Shown one piece after another: positions 44,873 to 56,298 of a stretch of DNA of 64,000 nucleotides. A model generated the notes under the pieces. The model worked only from the letters and a program-made list of their open reading frames with translations, was not told where the DNA came from and did no database searches. The stretch's first letter is position 1. Every line of letters begins with the position of its first letter. The DNA comes from Monocercomonoides exilis (lineage: Eukaryota > Preaxostyla > Oxymonadida > Polymastigidae). Both the position numbers and the translations under genes were made by a program. Location of the stretch: the NCBI GenBank assembly GCA_001643675.2, contig LSRY02000026.1:186001-250000 (forward strand), written 5' to 3'.

Positions 44873-46239
44873 TCAAAGTTGATAAAAATGATTAATAAAT
44901 AAAAAATCTTAAAAATATGTGATAAATAATGCAAATAAATTTGCGAATCATGAAAATTTTCATTAAATATCTTCATAAAACAATAAATCTCTAAATTTAA
45001 AGAAAAAAGTGTTTGATCACATATTTTTAATAATTTATAAACTGAGAATAACACATGAAAAACATCAAAAACATGTGCAATATTTCCATTATAACTTCCT
45101 TTTGTTTTTAATTCGAATCTTTCATGGTTGATTCGAGAAAGCAGAAGTTTATTTGAATAAATTGCCTCTCATTCAATTATTAGGGGGTTTATTCGAATAA
45201 AGTCAGAACATTCGAATAAAAACTTTTTATTCGCATTTCATCCAATATTGTAATATATTTTAAAAATGTTATTTTTGTTTGCATCATTTTATTAAGGAAC
45301 AATTTTAATTTCATTAAAGAATTAGATAAAATGTGAAATAAATTGGTTATTTCAATATATTTGTGTTATTTCAAGTTTCAGCCAGGAATTTTAAATTAAC
45401 CCAGTTATTTTGAAATAACCTTGAAAAACCTAAATCTGCTGGAAGGTTTTTAAAAACATTGAATTGAAATATTTGAAACATAAAAATGGTTGATGAAATG
45501 TTATGAATTGTATTTTTAAACTTTTCTTTATTTAAAAATTTTCCAATGTTTAATCATTGACAAAATTTTCAATTTGTTCGAAATTATTAAAAAAATGTTT
45601 TTTGATTACAAAATATGAAAAATGTTAATGAGGAATATTCCCATTCGTTTCCAATTTCGTCCGTTTGTTTGAATCGAAATTGTTGATTCCTTTCTTCTTA
45701 AGCTTTTGACATATAACAAAAGATTTCGCTATTAACGTATCAACAATATGCAACGATCCTCTTTTGTCAAAATAAACATATGGATAACAAAGAACGAATG
45801 GACTTTATTTCATATAACTTCTCGAAGAAATCCTTTTCCAAGAATTTTTTGTCAAACAGTTATGGTCTTTCCAAAAAAAAAAGAAAGCTTAAGATTCTGA
45901 CTAAAGGACTTAATGCGTTATGAAATGCGCGAAATACTACTATAAGGTTAGATGATATTTTTGAAAATTTGGGCATATGATGATGAAATGCAAAATATGA
46001 AGAGCGAAATAAGTTGAAAGAAGAAATGCCAATTAAACGATGAAACGGAAAACAATTTTCCAAAATTTTCGAAAAATGGATTTTCGTGATTTGATAAAAA
46101 TCAGACATTTTCAAGAAAAAACGATAAGCGATTTATTCTCGAAAATTTGAATATTTCAGAATCCAACTGTATTGGGACAGAAAGTGGGAAAGGGGAGAGC
46201 GCTTGTGTGTTAGAGTGTTTCTTCACTTCATGTTGTCTT
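44873..46239. other. AT-rich gap
   Basis: No supported gene. Contains the repeat cluster at 45130-45425. Confidence 0.45.
45130..45425. repeat. Second cluster of TTATTYGAA motifs
   Basis: It includes the perfect 14-nt palindrome TTTATTCGAATAAA near 45191-45204, TTTATTTGAATAAA near 45150, TTTTTATTCG, and GTTATTTTGAAATAAC near 45404. It is related to the cluster at 42458-42560. Confidence 0.5.
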
Positions 46240-47039
46240 ACAGGTTCGTATAGTGGAGGGATGTGTTGTCTAAATGTACGACTGCAATCAAAATGAGGAG
46301 CCTCCAGTTCATTTCGTGCACAGCAGTATCAGTTGGCGGAGGATTGTGTTTTGCTCCAAGTCAATCAACAGCCCCAAGCAGCAATCATTATTGTTATTTC
46401 TTCTTCTTCCATGATTGCAGATGCAGTAATTCCACTCCATATGGCCACGATGTGTATTTTTATGATGGAAACAATCTCTTCTCATCGGATAACCCATTCT
46501 TTGAATCGTATACAACGAATGTTGATGAAAAGAGAGTGTGTTATGCCGACAATGATTGGGTGTATCAGCACACAGAAAAGAAATGGTGGCTGAAGGAAGG
46601 GATGAAGGATCGGTATGTTGGAGTGGGTGGGGATGACGCCAGCAATCTGTGTTTGATGAGCGAGTCTGCTCCGTGCAAGACGGTGGGGCATGCAGTGGAG
46701 TCGAGCATGGCGCAGCTGAGCTCGACAATCACAGTGCTGGGTGGGAGGCATGTGAGCGAAGGGGCGACGATCAGTGTTGGGGAAAAGAAGATTTCAGTTG
46801 TTGGGAGAGGGAAGACAGTGAGTGCAATTGGGATGAATTAGCTTTTTGAGAGAAAATCACAACTGCCAGAAGCAACAGGAGATATTTAGTTGAATGTGAC
46901 ATGTTATTTGGGAATGAACCACTTTAACATTGATTGCAATTAAGTGACAAGTTATTCATCAAATGAAGCCATTGCGCTTATAGAAACTGTATGCTTTCCC
47001 CTAATGGAATATTGCAAAAGAAGATTGAGAGTTCAATGA
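46240..47039 (+). pseudogene. Surface beta-helix protein fragment
   Basis: Coding starts at or before 46240, after a possible acceptor (TGTCTTACAG). GSYSGGMCCLNVRLQSK needs a one-base shift to join MRSLQFISCTAVSVGGGLCF. Next are YGHDVYFYDGNN and the family Cys/Pro-Cys block (DDASNLCLMSESAPCKTVGH), then KKISVVGRGKTVSAI. TAG at 46839, TAG at about 46889 and TAA at about 46942 read as Gln (GDIQLNVTCYLGMNHFNIDC), extending the frame by 66 residues to a TGA at 47037-47039. Truncated at both ends and frameshifted. Confidence 0.6.
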
Positions 47040-47616
47040 TAGAAGTTATGGGACAATCATCAAGTTCGCGGTTAATGAAGGAAAGCCACGATTAGGAACT
47101 TAACGACTGATCATAGAGAAAACAAAATTCTGTTCACGCAAGTTCATCAAAGTGGAAGAAATTCAGTTCTAAAAAAATTCAGAAAAGTGGGTTTAAACTT
47201 TGTTGTTACAATGATATTTCATCCAGCAAAATGAATAATATTATGGAATGTTTTTGAAAACGAAAGAAAAAACTTTTTACAAGCTTTTATTTTGACTCAT
47301 TGCATGATTGAATTTATTTTTCGCTTTTGAAAGTTCAAAAAGAAAAGTTTCACATCTTGTTTTTTAAAAAATGTTGTTTAAATGAATTTCTGAAAAAGTC
47401 AAATGCTTGAAAAGACTTGTATTTTTTTTGCAACACCTTTAAGATTCACAATTTTCCTAAAAACAATAAAAAAATAAATAAATAAAATAAAAATTAAATT
47501 AAATTAAATTAAATTAAAATAGAAATAAAAAATGGAATTTCTTCATAATTCTGTCAAACAAATGTTCTGCTCAAAGACAAATGAAATAAAAATTGAAAAT
47601 CCAATGAATTCAGCAA
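47040..47616. other. AT-rich gap
   Basis: No supported gene. Contains an AAATT pentamer repeat. Confidence 0.45.
47488..47518. repeat. AAATT pentamer microsatellite
   Basis: About five to six tandem AAATT/TTAAA units. Confidence 0.85.
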
Positions 47617-48530
47617 TCAACAAAATATTGTTCTATGATAAAAATGAAAAAAAACAGAAACTTTCAATCTATTGACAAAGAAACAAAACAGTGCCTCTAT
47701 ACAGCCTTCGAACCCTTCTTCTTTTATCTTTTTCAATAATTTTCTGTTCCTCTCTTTTAGTTTTGCGTTGAGGCTTTCGCTCTCCGTCTTTGTTATCAGC
47801 ATTTCACAAAGATTAATGAAAAGCTTTTATTCAACCACAAGTCACTCTTTTGTCGCATCAAATTGGGTAATTTCCTCCAAACCAGTATCTGCTGTTCTGC
47901 TTTCTGATAGATCTTCAATTTTCATCTTTCCGACATTCACTGCACCTTGAAGAAAATTCAGGCATTTCTAGCTGATTTCTCTGTTTTTTCCCTTCGATGC
48001 CCTGATAGATTTTTCGATGATTCCCATAATCCATTCGAATTCTTCATTCTTCAAGTGAATAACTGAGATTAAACTTCATCGCAATAAGCCTCAAAAAATC
48101 TCTTTATCTTCTTTTCTCTCGTTCATTTTTCACTTCCTCTTCCAATTCGCTTTCTTCACAAACTCTTAATATTCTTTCTTTCCTCTCTTCCAAAACTCGA
48201 CTCATTTGCAATCACATCTTTGAAATCTCATTGCCAACAAAACTGCTTATCAAAAACTGTCAAACAAACTGATTTGTAAGGCGTTTCGAGTTACGACGTT
48301 CTTGAAGATTTTGAATGATTTCTGTCATCTCCTTCAAATACAATACTTGTACATCATGCTTTCAAACAACGAGAAAGAAATCAATATTTGAACAAAAATA
48401 ATTCAATAACAAACTTTCCACATAAATAAATTGCTCAACATCAGCTTTGACTATTCCACTTCATTTTGAGTTTTATTATTTTCTTCTTTCTTCAAAGGCA
48501 ACTTTCAAAAGACAAACACCTCAAATCAAA
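47617..48530 (-). pseudogene. ARM/HEAT-type family fragment
   Basis: Minus-strand pieces are LKVAFEERRK, VQVLYLKEMTEIIQNLQERR and NSKRLTNQFV followed by QFLISSFVGNEISK. Next come VLEERKERILRVCEESELEE and the tail NAKLKERNRKLLKKIKEEGF then EGCIEALF, ending at a TGA (47617). This order (EI..IIQ.HQE, FLI.RF, KI.EEGFE..IEALF) mirrors the degraded ARM/HEAT gene in the hAT-like element. TAR codons fit Gln. Many breaks, so a pseudogene. Confidence 0.4.
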
Positions 48531-49450
48531 AGAAATAATGATTTGAATATGGAGCTCAGATAAATGAAAAATTCACATAGATCAATTAGTATTTTCATTA
48601 TGATAACTTTCTGTTTCTGCTATTCCTTATTACAAAGTTCAAAATCAAAAAAGTTGTTGTTTTTAAAAGAAAGATAAAAATGTTTGTTATAGACAAGAAT
48701 TCTTTCAATAACTGTTTCGCACCATCTGAGTATTTTGTATTTTATATATCTTTTATTTTGGTAAAAGCGTTGCACACAGAAAGATTCATTATCCATTGAA
48801 AAAATCTGAATGATAGAAATCCTAAAAGAATGAAAATTATATTTTTGGAAAATATTAACAATAGATATAAGCATTTGTTGTCATACAGTTTCTGAACGTA
48901 TTTTTGTTTTCAATCCATATGTGTAATGAAACCTATAAAATGATTTGATCATTTACATAAATAAATATCAATGAATGAAAATTTCGGAAAACAACTATTT
49001 TATGTTTATGATGGATTTGAACGTTGTTTATAAATTAAAATAAAACCAATCGTGAATGATTGCATTATCGTATTAAGCAAAAACTTAATTTTTTGAATTC
49101 CAAAATTGTAAATTTCAACAAAATTTAGATAAACCTGTAAATGAATGGTAACAATTGTTTATTGAACTTTTGACTTTATGTTTGGATAAATTATTTTTAT
49201 AAAACAAATTGTTTTCCACTTCATTGTAAAAATATCAAACTTTTTTGTAAAATTAGCATAAAATGCTTTTTATATGAAAGATATTAAATTAAATCATATA
49301 TTATTGTGTTTAAGTCTTCTTCCTGTAAAAAATGTTATTTTTAAAAAATAAAGTTTTTAATGAAAAAATTTAAAATTTCTGGATTTTGTGGAAATACTTA
49401 CTTTTATTTAAAATTAATATATAATCTATAAATAATATTTTTATTTCGAA

Positions 49451-49453
<3 letters not shown>

Positions 49454-49483
<30 letters not shown>
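49454..49483. repeat. Poly-T tract
   Basis: About 30 consecutive T. Confidence 0.9.
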
Positions 49484-49485
<2 letters not shown>

Positions 49486-49591
49486 TTTACAATTTATGTG
49501 TTAATGAAAAAATTATTTTGAATGAACAAAGTGGCTTTATACCCCTTGAAACCAACCAATTTCTCGTGGGTGTTTGATGGAAGGTTTTAAA

Positions 49592-49622
49592 CCCCTTCGC
49601 CCCCTACCCCCATTTTCCCCCC
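49592..49622 (-). other. Potential G-quadruplex (minus strand)
   Basis: Four C-runs on the plus strand (4, 5, 5 and 6 C at 49592, 49600, 49607 and 49617) are separated by 2-5 nt. The minus strand thus has four runs of at least four G with short loops. It stands out sharply in this AT-rich DNA. Confidence 0.6.
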
Positions 49623-50114
49623 ATAAGAAACAGGCTTCATTTCAAAATACATTTTTAAAAGTTTATGTTTATTTCTTTTATATAAATAATCAAACCTTAA
49701 TTTCAAAAATTGGGTCATAAACCTTTTGTAATATAAAAAAAAAAAAAACATTTAAATAAATATTAAACTTATAAAAATGATTTATTTGTTTTTTCTGTTT
49801 GTAGTAATGTATTCAATGATCGAATTTGATTTTAAAATCAGTTTCAAACATTGACAAAATGAGAGAACGGTGAATGAACATTATCTGTAGAACTAAGAAT
49901 ATTATTTCCTGTGGATGCAATAAGAAACGAGGCAATGCAATATTTTTGGAATTCTTTTTGATGATTTTTGGTTATTGGATGGCCAAGGGGAATGCAACAA
50001 TTTTATCAATAACACAAAAAGACATAATGTATGTAATTTATATTGTTCTATATGTTTTGAAGATATTTCCGTCTGTATCCTCTCCAAAGTGCAGGAATAT
50101 GAGTTATTGTTGAA

Positions 50115-50600
50115 ATGGCCAATCTCCGCTTTGTGGAGCAATACGATGAGAATGGAGCAGATTATTATATAGACATTGGTATTCAAATGAAGTTTCGCAA
50201 AGGCCATGATTTTTATTTGGAACAAGAGGTGAAAACAAATTCAACCGATGTTTTGTTGAACGAAGACAAAAAGTGGAAGGAATTCTGTGAAGGACAAAAT
50301 CTGCACAAAATTATATAGCATTTTGGAATTTAATGCAGGGAGAACAGTTTTTTGGCAAGGAAAGTGGGAGGCAATATCGAGGGAAGGATATTTATCACAT
50401 AAAAGGAAGGAAAATATAACAAAGCAATGAGAGTTGAGCTCGATATTTCAACAATAAATATCATCAACTTCTTTTCTACAATTAGAAGAAAAGAACGATG
50501 CTTTGTGAAGTTTTTATCGACCATCGAAGAAGACAACTCATTTTTCCTCAACACAGAATATGATGGATGTATTTGGGTTCTAGATCAGTCATTTGTCTGA
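50115..50600 (+). CDS. Orphan protein with three in-frame TAR codons
   Basis: The frame reads MANLRFVEQYDENGADYYID then FRKGHDFYLEQEVKTNSTDV, EDKKWKEFCEGQNLHKII, TAG (50316) and TAA (50331) as Gln, RENSFLARKVGGNIEGRIFI, TAA (50400) as Gln, KEGKYNKAMRVELDISTINI, and RRKERCFVKFLSTIEEDNSF to WVLDQSFV and a TGA at 50598. The translation keeps a globular alpha/beta composition across all three codons. This supports TAR=Gln and argues against decay. I do not recognise a domain. The start may lie further upstream in another exon. Confidence 0.45.
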
Positions 50601-51408
50601 CTGAATTTTTAGATAAAATTGCATGGCGGAACAAAGGGAAATGTTGTTTTCTCATCATCTGTGTTTGGAGCATATTAAACAGGAAGGAGCAGGGGCGTTG
50701 TCATTTTTTTTTGATCTGCTTTGACTTCATCATGGCCACAGAATGCTTTCTTATCGCGTTCTCGATTTTCTTCTTCGTCGTCTTCATCTTTGACTGTTTC
50801 TCATTCTTCTTCTTGATCAAGATTTGTTTTTTCTGCTTTTCTGTTTTCCATCCAATATCGTTTACGTTATTTCCTCATGTTGAATGAAATTATGAGAAAA
50901 AAAAGGTCACATTTCGTGGAACTGTAAAACTTTGATTATTATTTAAGTTTTGAAATCATACCTTACAATTAATTCAAATTTTTGTTGGACGCAATAGGAA
51001 ACAAACAAAAACAAAATTTTAAAAATTGAAAATAATTCGAAATCAAGGAACATTTCTTTTTTGATATCCAACTTTAAATCAAGTATTAACTTATATTTTG
51101 TGCCTTTTTTCCAAAAGTCAATTTCTAAATAAATGTGAAAAAAGCATGAAAATATGAAGGATTTGCATGAGTATTTTTATTTTTTTGAATTTGTGTTTTT
51201 TTATCTTTGATAATAAAAAATGGTTTCCCCAGAAAAATCTTTCCGCAAATTGCGGGAATTAATTTCAACTGCTGAGGTCAAAAAACAAATTATTACTTTG
51301 AATTAATTTTTTAGTATCAAACCGAAGAAAGAGGTTCATAACTTTGAGAATAAGAACAAAACATTCATTACTATCAACATTTAAATGCTGAGCGAAAAAA
51401 TTGTTTGA
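50601..51408. other. Intergenic
   Basis: No supported gene. AT-rich, and the downstream side of the Iwr1-like gene. Confidence 0.45.
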
Positions 51409-54181
51409 TCAAGATTGTATGCTGGTGAATGGAATGTCATCTCCCATTCTTTCCAGCTTATCGTAACGATCAGAGCCAAAAAATACCTTTAATATTTCTT
51501 GCGTCTTTTTTCGGTTTCTTTCCTCTATGTATTTTCTTTCTTCATCGTCAAGTTCATTGAAAGAAGCTTCCTGTTCGCTATCCATTTTCGCACTTTCCGC
51601 TTGTTTCAGTTCAAAATCTGAATTCTGAATGGGCAGCGAAGAAGAAGAAAACGGAGTGAAAGGCGAAACAATCTGGCTCTTTTCAGTTTCAGAGTGCTCA
51701 TTTCCTGCCTCTCCTTTCCTGGACAATGAATTCCTGTTAAAAGACGGATTGGATGCCGCCGAAGGGTGCAGGAAATCAAATGGTGCACCAACAATCGGTG
51801 CGCTGCTGCCAACATTCAGCCGCCGAAGCAGCTGATTCAACGACGAGTCAAGTGACTCCATCTCTCCTGAATTCTTGTGGCTAAATTTTCCTCTTCTGCT
51901 GTAAGCTCCTCTTTCTTCGTCTATGCCTTCGTCTTCTTCTTCGTCTTCTTCAATTTCAGAGATCTGCTCATCGTTGTACAGTCGTCTGGAATTTGAAGAT
52001 GTACCTTTTGTATTGAAAGCTTCATCATCATCATTGTCATCATCATCATCATCGAGAGATAGTCCTCCATTCATCATCAAATCGTTTTCCTCATCTTCAC
52101 GAATGCTTTCAAACGAATGCCATATCGCCCGATTCTGCTGCATGTCTCTGGTTGAGCATTGCTTTCCTAAGCTTCCCTGTGTAGGATAATGAATCGCATC
52201 TCTCTGAACTGGCTGCCCCCTCAAACGAGGTGCCTCTTCAGTTGCTCTGGAGAGTGCCGGCATTTGTGTGTTAAGCTCCTTTTGCATCCTGAAATCTTTC
52301 AGCTTCATAAAAGAATCTTCATCGTTTTCCTCGTTTTCGTTGATGGGATTGTCTTCTTCCATATCGCCTTCTTCTTTTGTTTTTTTTTTCCTTTCATCTC
52401 CAAAACGATCTGTTTTTCTTCCTTTCAGTTCTTTTGCAAGTTGGCTCCTATCTTTGGAATAGGCAGGAAATTGTGAATTGAAAGAAGTGAAGTGGGATAC
52501 TCCGCCTGTTCCATCAGATTGGTAGTTGACTTCCTCATCTTCTGAATCATCAAAATATGCACATTCAATCAGTCGCTCCTGATTGAATTTCGATGCATCG
52601 CCAGTATCTTCATATGCATAGTCAGATTCGTAATCTCCTTTACACTCCAGTTCATCATCATCTTCCCCTTCATCACCATCCTCATCATCGCTTTCATCCT
52701 TGACGTCATCTTCATCCGGATAATCATTCGCAAAATACCCTTCTGAATTGCTATCTTCGTCGTCCCCATCTCCACACAGCATTCTTTCGTCTTCTTCTTC
52801 CATCTGCCTTGCATAGTCTTCTTCCACATCGTATTCATCGTCCACAAGCATATCAGGCACTTCCCTCTCTCTCTCTCCAATCCTTTGGAATTTCTTCCCT
52901 CTTCTTCCTCCCACCCACCGCCTTCCAACATGCTCATTCTCCACAACCAGCATTCGCTTCGCATTCGCCACAGCAGGATCATCAGCCCCGCTGTCGTAAT
53001 CGTCTCCGTTGTGCACAAACTGTTCCTCCCATTCCGTCAGTATGCGATGCATGTCCTCAGTAGAACGGGCTGATGAATTGAGTGAAGGTGTAAATGGGAA
53101 CGATGAAGGAGAGGGAAGCGAAGAGATTCCTCCAGTCGCTCCAGATTTAACCTCGTGATTGAAAATGAGATATGGATCGTGCAGATAATAGGATTCTACA
53201 GACATAGATGGAGCGGTTGCAACCAGAACAGATTGTGACGGAAAATTCAGTGTAGTTTTTTCAGATGAATGAGAAGAAGACGACTGTAATGGAGAAGAGA
53301 TAAATTCAACACTTTGATCAACATCTTTACCATGCTGATGCAATGTAGAAAGATGTGACAAAAAATCAAATGCTGTTGGGCCTTGATTGAGTAAGGAATC
53401 ATCCATCTTTTCATTTGCAATTGATTTCACAGAAATTAATTCGTAGTATTCAAATTGTTCATGATTTTGTAAGGGCCTTTTTCTTTTGATGACTTCATCT
53501 GCACTTTCTTCATTTCTTTTTAAATCGTCGGTTTCACTGACCCATCTTTTTAGATTTCTTTGCTTCGGATCTTCAATTAACGCAGGAATCGTGACATCAG
53601 TAAATTTGTATTGTTTTCTTCCTTTTTTCCTATTTGGCATTTCAGATCTCGATTTAAGCAATTTAGCAAGATCACCTTCAGCTGGTTTTCGGTTACTAAT
53701 TGAAAAATTAAAATCTTTCCTCAAAGCTTTAAGTTTTTCTTTTCTTCGTTTTTGTGCTTTTTCTAATGACTCGTTCTGTCTTTTCGCCTTTTGCTCTTCT
53801 TTAAAAATTTGCGGGGCTTTTAAGAAATTAACTTGAACATGAGTTTTCCCGGTCTTCGCATCAGGCTCAAATGATATTTGAAAATCAACAAATTTTCGAT
53901 TCTTTGGAGAAGAATGAAGTTTGCTCAATTTCTTTTCATTTTCAATGTTTCCTCCATAAACGCGACGTAAAATTGCATGAGGCTTTTCCTCTTTTGAAAG
54001 TCAAAATTTCATAAAATATTAGATCACTATGAAAAGGCAAACCATGCTCAAGATCAATAACACTAGAAAGTGGAGAAGCTGGAGTCAACTCGTTTTCATT
54101 ATATGTTAAAACAAGATATTCTGCTGGTGTGCTTTTCGGTGTTTGTTTACAACGAAAAAATAATTGTGAAGAATCAGACAT
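51409..54181 (-). CDS. Iwr1/SLC7A6OS-like protein (RNA polymerase II import)
   Basis: Exon 1 is 54181-54028 (ATG at 54179-54181) and exon 2 is 53990-51409 (TGA), about 911 residues. The N-terminus (LFFRCKQTPKSTPAEYLVLT then HAILRRVYGG) resembles the basic 'RVKRKR..EPAEALVL' start of Iwr1. The acidic motif EDSNSEGYFANDYPDED (about residues 445-465) matches the 'EDSN.E.Y..NDYPDE' signature of the Iwr1 domain. Iwr1 binds RNA polymerase II and directs its nuclear import. This protein is much longer than the usual 300-350 residues because of Ser- and Asp/Glu-rich insertions and a long tail. The minus-strand intron restores the frame. The family call rests on the two motifs. Confidence 0.55.
53991..54027 (-). 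other. 37-nt intron of the Iwr1-like gene
   Basis: GTGATCTAATAT...TTTCAAAAG. Reading through gives a stop soon after; splicing joins GLPFH to KEKPHAILRRVYGG in frame with exon 2. CTAAT may be the branch site. Confidence 0.7.
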
Positions 54182-54297
54182 TTATTATGGAAATTTTCAA
54201 CAAATTCCATTCAACTAAAAAAGAAAAAATTGTTTAAACGAATTACAATAATAAGAAAATGTATGCTAAATAAAAAGAGAAAAAAAAAAAGTTGCTG

Positions 54298-54504
54298 TCA
54301 AAAAACACTAAATGTTTATTTCAACTGTTCTAATATTTGAAGTTCTTTATCCATTTTTTCCTGTCTCTTCTCTTCTCTAAGCATCCTCAGATATTCCTCG
54401 TGAAATGGCTGGAATTCCCTCGTTTTAAGCTCGTACCATTTTACATATTCCTCGGGCCCGTCATCAGGTGGCTCGATCTGTGGTTGTTTTGTTGGCTGAT
54501 TCAT
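54298..54504 (-). CDS. Small acidic/helical hypothetical protein
   Basis: 68 residues from the ATG at 54502-54504: MNQPTKQPQIEPPDDGPEEY then VKWYELKTREFQPFHEEYLR and EKMDKELQILEQLK. A TAA at 54316 reads as Gln, giving QTFSVF and a TGA at 54298-54300. The frame is also open just upstream of the ATG (HQKEYLEWR), so it could be a last exon. No family recognised. Confidence 0.45.
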
Positions 54505-54574
54505 TCTCCATTCCAAATATTCATTCTTTTTGATGAAAGAAATAATATTTTAAAAAGAAAAGAAAAGTAGAGAT

Positions 54575-54690
54575 ATTGATAGATAGATAGATAAAGAGAA
54601 AGAAAGAGAGATAAAAATAAATGAAATGAAATGAAAAAAATAAAAAAATAAAAATAAATAAATAAATAAATAAATAAAAATCTAAATAAT
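54575..54690. repeat. Low-complexity tract
   Basis: GATA and GAAA repeats followed by AAATA/TAAA tetramer runs, between two small genes. Confidence 0.85.
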
Positions 54691-54708
54691 TTTTTTTCTA
54701 ATAATTTT

Positions 54709-55077
54709 TCAAACCATTTTCCTTTTTTCTTCGATCAATCTTTGCAAGGCAAAGAACTGAATCTCCTTCTTTTTCAGCTTTTTTCCGGCACTTTTGCCGA
54801 CTTCTTCGATTTCCCTCTCTATTTCTTCGATTTCTGCTTCGATTTGAGACGAAGGAAGAAAACCAGCTGTGATCGCAAAGGGAGAAGAAGAGGAGGAGGA
54901 AGAAGAAGAAGAAGAAGAAGAAGAATAAGAAGAGGAAGAAGGAAAAGGTGAAGTTTTGTTCTTTTTCCCAGTTTTGCTGGGGGAAAAAACCGAATTGTAT
55001 GGAATGGTTGACTGGAGAGGGATGTAAAAGGGCTCTTGACGAAGATTGCTTAAATGGGTGTTTTTTTTTGATATCAT
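54709..55077 (-). CDS. Ser-rich hypothetical protein
   Basis: 122 residues from the ATG at 55075-55077. It begins MISKKNTHLSNLRQEPFYIP, then has a poly-Ser tract encoded by a GA-rich repeat, and ends with a helix (QIEAEIEEIEREIEEVGKSA, KKKEIQFFALQRLIEEKRKM). The stop is TGA. The ATG|GTTTG sequence at the end resembles the donors of other introns here, so the gene may continue in another exon. Confidence 0.4.
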   Translation of the reverse strand: MISKKNTHLSNLRQEPFYIPLQSTIPYNSVFSPSKTGKKNKTSPFPSSSSYSSSSSSSSSSSSSSPFAITAGFLPSSQIEAEIEEIEREIEEVGKSAGKKLKKKEIQFFALQRLIEEKRKMV

Positions 55078-55584
55078 AAAAAAAGATCAAAAATCGAAAA
55101 AATATATTCTATTGTGGTATTAATTGATCAAATAGTTAAATTGATATTTCATAAGTATTTAGCTTTTATTTCTGTCATATATATTTGTTTTATTTATGTA
55201 TACAAAAAATACATACCTTTTTAATGTTTTTGATGAAAAAGGATTTTTATGATCAAGTTTCAAAAAAAATGTGAAAAATAAAAAATAAAACTGTAAAAGG
55301 AAAAATTGCAAATTCATAATTGGCAAAATACAACATTGCAAAGAGAAAGTTTATAAGAAGAACAGAAAAAAATGATAGGAAAACAAAATTATTGTAACTA
55401 ATTGAACAATAATTGTCATTTTTCTATTTTTTCCCTTTCCTTTATTAGGCCAACAAATTTCCATTCATTTTATTCGTTTCATCGAATTCATCAAGCGTTA
55501 AACGAAATAGTGGAACATTGGATAAAGTCAAGTTCAATATCTGGATCATCTTCATCGCTTTGAATAAAATCGTTTCAACAGAGG
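55078..55584. other. Intergenic
   Basis: AT-rich, nothing supported. Confidence 0.45.
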
Positions 55585-55745
55585 AACTGATGCTTATGCC
55601 TGTTGCAGACCCCAACAGACCCCATGTGCCAACATCGAGTATGCCCTCACCGGCTTCATTTCCCTCCTCCAAGACGCCTCTCTTACCCTCCTCACCTCAA
55701 CATTTGTTCCTCTTCAAATACTCATTTTCAGCTTGGTTCATACAA
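55585..55745 (+). pseudogene. Duplicated fragment of the 10560-12985 surface-protein gene
   Basis: It matches 11690-11845 over about 155 bp with only scattered differences, covering the CG...PC-like block (CCRPQQTPCANIEYALTGF in the matching frame). Outside this segment the similarity ends abruptly. Confidence 0.7.
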
Positions 55746-56298
55746 AAATCATTGATAACAATGAACTTTATCAGATTCTCATATAAATTCTTCCATTTAT
55801 TAATTTTGAGCATTTTTTCATATCAGAGAAATATCCTACACCTATCATCTTCTTTTCACCAGAAGTTTATTTTTTTCAATCTATCTTTAATCTCCGCTCA
55901 TATAAAACCATTTCTTCGTCATTTCTTCCTCTATTTTCTCCTTTTCATCAAATATGAATTGAGCTCAAGAAAAAAGATTCATTGCTGTCGTATCTTCAAA
56001 AGAAATATATTCATGTATATCAGGCAATTTTCTTCAGTTTATATTTTCTTCACCTTTCCGATTTCATCTTGCTTGCATCCAATTAGTACCAGAATCTCAT
56101 ATGACTTCCCGTCAAACATGATTTTTCCCAAAAACTGCTCTATCTCATTATTTCATTTTCCGCGACTTTCTGGAGGCATGTGGCCTTGAAAAATCTCTCC
56201 AAAATCATCCCTGCAACTGTTTGTTCAAAGAAATCTTTTCCCACCTTGTTCATTCTGCTTCATGTAATTCTTTCATCTCCCAAATGCAAATAGTTAAA
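55746..56298. other. Gap, no supported gene
   Basis: AT-rich sequence between the two duplicated fragments. Nothing recognisable. Confidence 0.4.

Larger units (their letters stand above)
48531..50114. other. AT-rich gap with poly-T and a C-rich island
   Basis: No trusted gene. An open frame at 49874-50113 (IISCGCNKKRGNAIFLEFFL) may be upstream coding sequence of the orphan gene at 50115, in a different phase. Confidence 0.4.

Noticed and set aside
27603-49483. Poly-T/poly-A tracts as retroposon tails
   Set aside because: No adjacent reverse transcriptase, retrogene or target duplication. Such tracts are common in this AT-rich DNA.
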